Part shown: piece after piece, positions 60,085 to 64,000 of the stretch
Numbering within the stretch: the stretch's first letter is position 1
Layout of the letters: the number at the start of each line of letters is the position of its first letter
DNA from: Burkholderia sp. BCC0322
GTDB taxonomy: Bacteria > Pseudomonadota > Gammaproteobacteria > Burkholderiales > Burkholderiaceae
Assembly: GCF_902833045.1 (NCBI RefSeq)
Contig: NZ_CADFDU010000002.1
Location: 372,001-436,000 of the forward strand
Length of the DNA: 64,000 bases
Direction of reading: 5' to 3'
Notes under the pieces: generated by a model
Database searches by the model: none
What the model was told of the DNA's origin: nothing
Seen by the model: only the letters and a program-made list of their open reading frames with translations
Translations under genes and position numbers: made by a program

Positions 60085-61659
60085 ATGGGATCGAGTATCG
60101 ACGATGTCCAGTTATGCTATGAAAAGTCCGTTGACGCTTATAACGCTGGCCAATTTGAACTTGCTCTTCAGCTCGTCAATGACGTTCTGAAGGCATACCC
60201 CTCAAGCGGTGACGTCCTGCATCTGAGAGGGCTGATCGCTTTTTCATCGGGCAACGCCGAGGAGGCCGAGGACTGGTTCAAGCGGGCTATCGAAGTGTCT
60301 CCCAACGCCGTCTTCTACAACAGCCTGAGCGTGGCGCAAGTCCGATTGAAGGCATTTCAGCAGGCGGCAGCAAGCGCGCGAAGCGGTCTCGCGTTTGCCG
60401 AAGATCACCAGCCGGACCTGGACACTTCGAAGTTGTTGTACAACCTGTGTATGGCGTTGGTGCTGGACGACAAGCCGGAGGACGCCATCGATATTTGCCG
60501 ACGCACGATCGAACGAAATCCGGCACGTTCGGATGCCCATACCAATATGGGAGTGTGTCTCAGACTGTTAGGCGAGACCGACCTTGCGATCAATGCGTAT
60601 CGTCGAGCAATCGAGTTGGATCCCAAAAATCTCGCAGCCCACGGCAATCTCGGATATGCACTGCTTCGCGCCGGTGAATATAGGGAAGCCTGGCCATATT
60701 TCGAACACCGGTGGGCAACCATGCAGGCGGACGATTCGCCGGCCGGGGTCAAGCCTCCGGCCCTGCCGATCCGTCGGTGGCTGGGGCAAGGGCTGCCGCC
60801 TGGCGAAAACCGCCTGCTCGTGCTGGCCGAGCAGGGCTTTGGCGATACGTTGCAATTTTGCCGATATCTCGAAATGGCGCTCCGGCAATTCACGGCAGTT
60901 GGTTTCTTATGCCCGAAGCCGCTGCGCCGGTTGCTGACCGATTCGCTCTGCTCCCGGTGGCCAAATCTGACGCTGCTCGACGACAAGCCATTCAACGCAC
61001 TTCGGTGGGACTGGTATTGCCCGCTCCTGTCGCTGCCGATGACCTTCGGAACGCGAGTAGACAACATCCCCGCCGTCCTGCCTTATTTGTACGCCGATCG
61101 GCGGCGTTCACAAAAATGGTCATTGAAAGTGGCGACGTTGCAGCCAGGCACCTTGCCACGGATCGGGGTGGTCTGGGCGGGAGGGCATTCGGGCACGCCC
61201 GATGATCGCCGGCGTAGTATCAACCTGGAGACGATGGCGCCATTGCTTGCGTGGCCTCACGCGCACTGGATCAGCCTGCAGAAGGCGGATGACAGTTCGA
61301 AAGCGCTATCCCACGAGAAGTATCCACACGTGGTCGACTGGATGCACGAGGTGAGGGATTTTGCCGATACCGCGGCCCTCATCGACACGCTGGATCTTGT
61401 CATTTCCGTTGACACCGCGGTCGCCCACCTGGCCGCAGCCATGGGCAAGCGCGTGTGGTTACTGAACCGGTACGCGGGCTGCTGGCGCTGGTTGCGCGAT
61501 CGCGAAGATAGTCCGTGGTATCCCGGCATGCGAATCTTCACTCAGGCCACGCGTGGAAACTGGACCGAAGTAATCGAACGCGTCTTGTCTGAGCTGGCGT
61601 TCACCGCCACGACTTCGTCGACGGAGATGAAGTCAAATGTTGCTGTTGCTGTTGCGTGA
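60085..61659 (+). CDS. TPR protein with heptosyltransferase-like C-terminal domain
   Basis: A 524-residue cytosolic protein. The N-terminal half (about 1-195) has five or six tetratricopeptide-type repeats, for example GLIAFSSGNAEEAEDWFKRA, AHTNMGVCLRLLGETDLAIN and AHGNLGYALLRAGEYREAWP. The C-terminal half resembles glycosyltransferase family 9: RIGVVWAGGHSGTPDDRRRS, then DTLDLVISVDTAVAHLAAAM, GKRVWLLNRYAGCWRWL and SPWYPGMRIF. Relatives are found with surface-polysaccharide and pilus genes, but none is adjacent. GGAG precedes the ATG. Codon use is less GC-biased than most of the window, which suggests later acquisition. The donor sugar is unknown. Confidence 0.8.
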   Translation: MGSSIDDVQLCYEKSVDAYNAGQFELALQLVNDVLKAYPSSGDVLHLRGLIAFSSGNAEEAEDWFKRAIEVSPNAVFYNSLSVAQVRLKAFQQAAASARSGLAFAEDHQPDLDTSKLLYNLCMALVLDDKPEDAIDICRRTIERNPARSDAHTNMGVCLRLLGETDLAINAYRRAIELDPKNLAAHGNLGYALLRAGEYREAWPYFEHRWATMQADDSPAGVKPPALPIRRWLGQGLPPGENRLLVLAEQGFGDTLQFCRYLEMALRQFTAVGFLCPKPLRRLLTDSLCSRWPNLTLLDDKPFNALRWDWYCPLLSLPMTFGTRVDNIPAVLPYLYADRRRSQKWSLKVATLQPGTLPRIGVVWAGGHSGTPDDRRRSINLETMAPLLAWPHAHWISLQKADDSSKALSHEKYPHVVDWMHEVRDFADTAALIDTLDLVISVDTAVAHLAAAMGKRVWLLNRYAGCWRWLRDREDSPWYPGMRIFTQATRGNWTEVIERVLSELAFTATTSSTEMKSNVAVAVA

Positions 61660-62120
61660 GGCGTATCGGCGTGAGTAGTTGGCAAGTAGAACAGTCGGAA
61701 CGGCTACCCGGATCATGCCGAATGACGGCTTCCAGGCGTTTCTGACGACCGTGTCGGGCGACTGCTGGCCAGTTGTGACTGCTCGACGCAGCGCATGGGT
61801 CATCGACATTCCGATCCAATCAGCCGATGTTTCGATGTCTTTGGCAGAGTCAAATTCGTGAGTAATGTTATCTGTATTCCTAATAAAAAATGGGTGGAGC
61901 ATTAAATCTGGCCTCATCCATCGAAGTCTACGACGAACCTCTTTGGGGACAACGGGTGGCCCCACGGGAGGTGCGTTCAGGCATCGTCGAAAGGTCGGGG
62001 CAGTCATTGGGCATTGGAATCGAGTCGACGCTTCGACGCGTGGTTCGAGCGTTCGTACGTGGATTTCCCGGTGCGGATCGATCGGCACATTCGGTCCAAC
62101 GGTGCAGTGGTGGAGCTGAC
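61660..62120. other. low-GC region of uncertain coding content
   Basis: 461 bp following the TPR gene. Several overlapping frames are open. One plus-strand frame ending at 62124 reads as ESSRRFDAWFERSYVDFPVR then IDRHIRSNGAVVELT and looks protein-like, but has only a TTG (62014) as start. This could be a remnant or a very small gene; nothing can be firmly assigned. Confidence 0.35.
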
Positions 62121-62255
62121 GTGAATAGAGCGATATTCGGCATGTGCGGCCTGCTGATCTGCGGACTTGTCGCGGTACTGGTGATCGTTCTGGAAACGGC
62201 GCCGAAGCCGCAGGAAAAAATCGCGCAAGCGGCAAAGCCAGCGAAGGTGAAGTGA
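62121..62255 (+). CDS. small single-pass membrane protein (hypothetical)
   Basis: A 44-residue frame starting GTG at 62121, five bases after GGAG. It reads VNRAIFGMCGLLICGLVAVL then VIVLETAPKPQEKIAQAAKP and a lysine-rich end. One hydrophobic helix (about 5-24) with a positively charged C-terminal tail predicts a small inner-membrane protein. Its start overlaps the stop of a possible upstream mini-gene (GTGA), and another small membrane frame follows two bases after its stop. The function is unknown. Confidence 0.45.
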   Translation: MNRAIFGMCGLLICGLVAVLVIVLETAPKPQEKIAQAAKPAKVK

Positions 62256-62257
62256 AG

Positions 62258-62422
62258 ATGCGTGTTCTGTTGACATTGTGGGGGAGCGCGATCGCACTGG
62301 CTGTCTGCGTGGCCTGGCTTGCCGATCGCCCCAAACATGGTGAGCCCGTGCCGCTTGCGTCTCGACTGATTCAGGGCTCGACGAAGTCGATCATCACGCC
62401 GTCGCGCGAGCCGGCTCGGTAA
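62258..62422 (+). CDS. small membrane protein (hypothetical)
   Basis: A 54-residue frame with ATG at 62258, preceded by GAAGGTGAAG. It reads MRVLLTLWGSAIALAVCVAW then LADRPKHGEPVPLASRLIQG and ends TPSREPAR. One hydrophobic segment (3-22) with a charged tail suggests a membrane or exported mini-protein. It is spaced two bases from the previous small frame, so the two would be co-translated. No family was recognised. Confidence 0.45.
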   Translation: MRVLLTLWGSAIALAVCVAWLADRPKHGEPVPLASRLIQGSTKSIITPSREPAR

Positions 62423-62493
62423 CGGTGGCTCGAGCCGTCTCCAGTCCCGGTCGCGATCGATGCGACTCGTGGCTTCCGATTTGAGGTTGAAAA

Positions 62494-62622
62494 ATGAAAG
62501 ATTCCCTGTATCGAATTCTGAGCGTCACGGCGCTCGCCTGGAGGTTGACGGTACCCGAAGGGAGGGAAGCGATGGTCAAGGGCACGTCGATTACTGACCG
62601 CTGTATCTTGCAACCGGCGTAG
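62494..62622 (+). CDS. small hypothetical protein
   Basis: A 42-residue frame, MKDSLYRILSVTALAWRLTV then PEGREAMVKGTSITDRCILQ and PA, with GAGG about eight bases before its ATG. It has a short hydrophobic stretch near the N-terminus. Weak evidence: it follows two other small frames in the same direction, but could be chance. Confidence 0.3.
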   Translation: MKDSLYRILSVTALAWRLTVPEGREAMVKGTSITDRCILQPA

Positions 62623-62880
62623 GGCTTGCGCGGTGGCACGATCGCCTGACTGCAGACGCGCCGTGCTTGCCGGTCAGCCGAACTAGCTGCGACAGCATCA
62701 TGATCACGGCGCGCTGCAGTCAGTCCCGGTTGCTTGCGGCTCGCAGTTGGATTCCTCGATCGCGTATGGCGTCTGCCGTATCGGTCGTTGAGGCGTGTTG
62801 AGTTCGAACCGCCTATGTCGTTGCTGTAATGGCGTCGGAGGGTACGCGGCGCCAAGTGTCGAGAGCGTTGCGGTAAGCCG

Positions 62881-63591
62881 CTATTCCGCATCGTCCGGGG
62901 GGCTGGGATCGAGCAACTCCAGCCGATAGCCGTGATTGTAGACAGCGCGAAGTCGAACACCGTTCTCGGGGCCGATTCGCAGCTTGGAACGCACCCGATA
63001 GATGTGTGTATCGAGCGTCCGGGAAATGTGGTCGCTATGGCGCCCCCATATCGACTTGATCAATGCGTCGCGTGGCATCGCGCGACCGCAATTTTGAAAC
63101 AGCGCAACGGCGACGTTGAATTCTCTCGACGTCAGTTTGATCGGCTCGTCACTCAGGAATACGGTTTCGGTCAGGAGATCCAGACGATAGCGACCGATGC
63201 TGATCGATGTCGGCGTCGAGTTCACCGGATAGGCCCGCCGCAGGAGCGCACGGACTCTTGCGACCAACTCATGGCGACGGACGGGTTTGACCATATAGTC
63301 GTCAGCGCCTGCATCAAGCGCAACGACAAGTTGCTCTTCGCGCACTCGATTCGTCAGGAACAACACGGGGAGGTCTCTGCCGACGCGTGCGCGAATCCAG
63401 GCAAGGACCTCCAGCCCGGAAATATCCGGCAAGTTCCAGTCGAGCACGATCAGGTTGAAGGTATCGGTTTCGAGGAGGCGTATGGCTTCCGCGCCGCGGG
63501 TGGCGCTTCGGACATCGAACCCTTCGCCGATCAGGGAATCGCGGATAAACGCCGCCTGTGCTGGCTCGTCGTCAACGGCAAGAATTTTCAT
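62881..63591 (-). CDS. OmpR/PhoB-type two-component response regulator
   Basis: A 236-residue DNA-binding response regulator. The receiver domain (1-118) has the acidic pair Asp7/Asp8 (ILAVDDEP), phospho-acceptor Asp51 in LIVLDWNLPD, the FLTN switch residue, and lysine in DDYMVKPVRRHELVARVRAL. The C-terminal winged helix (about 130-230) has EPIKLTSREFNVAVALFQNC and RTLDTHIYRVRSKLRIGPEN, then the wing GVRLRAVYNHGYRLELL. No histidine kinase is in the window, so its partner is probably beyond the end or unlinked. ATG at 63600 is an alternative start. Confidence 0.88.
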   Translation of the reverse strand: MKILAVDDEPAQAAFIRDSLIGEGFDVRSATRGAEAIRLLETDTFNLIVLDWNLPDISGLEVLAWIRARVGRDLPVLFLTNRVREEQLVVALDAGADDYMVKPVRRHELVARVRALLRRAYPVNSTPTSISIGRYRLDLLTETVFLSDEPIKLTSREFNVAVALFQNCGRAMPRDALIKSIWGRHSDHISRTLDTHIYRVRSKLRIGPENGVRLRAVYNHGYRLELLDPSPPDDAE

Positions 63592-64000
63592 TGGCACCAT
63601 TTTTGTCGTGTTGCTCAAATCCGTGCATGCCCTCGTGCATGGGTCGGCTTGTATTTCGGATTTAAGTGAAAGTGAATTGAAATATTCTGCTTGGGCGTTG
63701 TATGGCCGGATGGCAGGATTGATTTGCGAAATAGAGTGACATTCTTGAGCGCTTTTTTTGTCAACTTTTATGAACGGAACGGATATTGGGGTGCGATTGA
63801 TGTGTGACAAATGTTGTCAATCTATACTCGGCATCGATATAGCATGTTCCATATAGATTGTTGGGCGACTGCGAGTTCAGGTGGCGGAATGTTTTCGTGT
63901 TGTCGACTCGAACGTTGCTAATTTTTATGTTTTACGAGATGTAATTATATAAATGCGCAACCTGGAGTCTCATCGGCGTTATTTGGAGAAAATGGCGAAG
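63592..64000. promoter_or_regulatory. AT-rich region upstream of the response regulator
   Basis: About 409 bp to the window end, AT-rich. It presumably carries the response-regulator promoter and whatever lies to its right. A TGTGACAAATGTTGTCAATC stretch near 63800 has an inverted TTGACA-like arrangement. No gene was recognised. Confidence 0.35.

Overview
The window is high-GC DNA (strong G/C preference at third codon positions, long spurious antisense reading frames) whose gene content matches a Burkholderia-type betaproteobacterium, most likely Burkholderia cepacia complex. The evidence is a D-3-hydroxybutyrate-oligomer hydrolase, hmgA-fahA beside an AAHS transporter, a DauBAR-like amino-acid cluster, LysR/IclR/AraC regulators and many MFS exporters. 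It reads as ordinary chromosome: no rRNA, tRNA, insertion sequence or CRISPR array was recognised.

Layout. 1-3.1 kb: end of a 1-Cys peroxiredoxin, gcdH diverging from an IclR regulator, and a GFA-fold protein. 3.3-10.5 kb: a degenerate EAL protein diverging from an aromatic catabolic operon (flavin hydroxylase, DUF2783 protein, AAHS transporter, hmgA, fahA) that ends at a clear terminator. 10.6-21.5 kb: three MFS exporters, BluB, an ldhA-like dehydrogenase with a LysR gene, a class V aminotransferase, and an AraC regulator diverging from an EamA exporter. 21.8-26.5 kb: xanthine dehydrogenase xdhA-xdhB and an xdhC that lacks its N-terminal domain and carries a structured repeat element in its leader. 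26.7-33.4 kb: SnoaL-like, LysR, HCCA-isomerase-like, orphan TAXI-binding, BON-domain and 3HB-oligomer hydrolase genes. 34-39.4 kb: an S10 serine carboxypeptidase lipoprotein, a TSUP permease, a DHA2 exporter and a FrnE-like DsbA protein. 39.5-43.8 kb: a cluster resembling the Pseudomonas dauBAR D-arginine/L-arginine racemisation system, with a periplasmic amino-acid-binding protein. GTCTA-N3-TAGAC palindromes lie in its divergent promoter region. 44.3-47.6 kb: a secreted 1102-residue protein built from 44-residue repeats. 47.9-51.2 kb: an ECF sigma/anti-sigma operon with a cupredoxin, a DUF1571 protein and an SRPBCC protein. 59.0-51.3 kb (minus strand): a six-gene iron-type operon (OprB porin, NHL-like protein, EfeB/DyP peroxidase, FbpA, FbpB, FbpC) behind a Fur-box-like site. 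59-64 kb: lower-GC sequence with a TPR/heptosyltransferase-like protein, several tiny membrane-protein frames and an OmpR-type response regulator.

How the genes work together. The hmg operon would import an aromatic acid, hydroxylate it to homogentisate and cleave that to fumarate and acetoacetate. XdhABC would oxidise hypoxanthine/xanthine. The dau-like cluster would take up a basic amino acid, oxidise its D form to a 2-keto acid and reductively aminate that to the L form. The 51-59 kb operon would move iron or haem-derived iron across both membranes. The least explained parts are the structured repeats (about 1.6 and 25.8 kb), the hairpin that covers the xdhC ribosome-binding site, the 44-residue-repeat protein, and the small-ORF region at 62 kb. 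All assignments come from reading the sequence; no database search was run.
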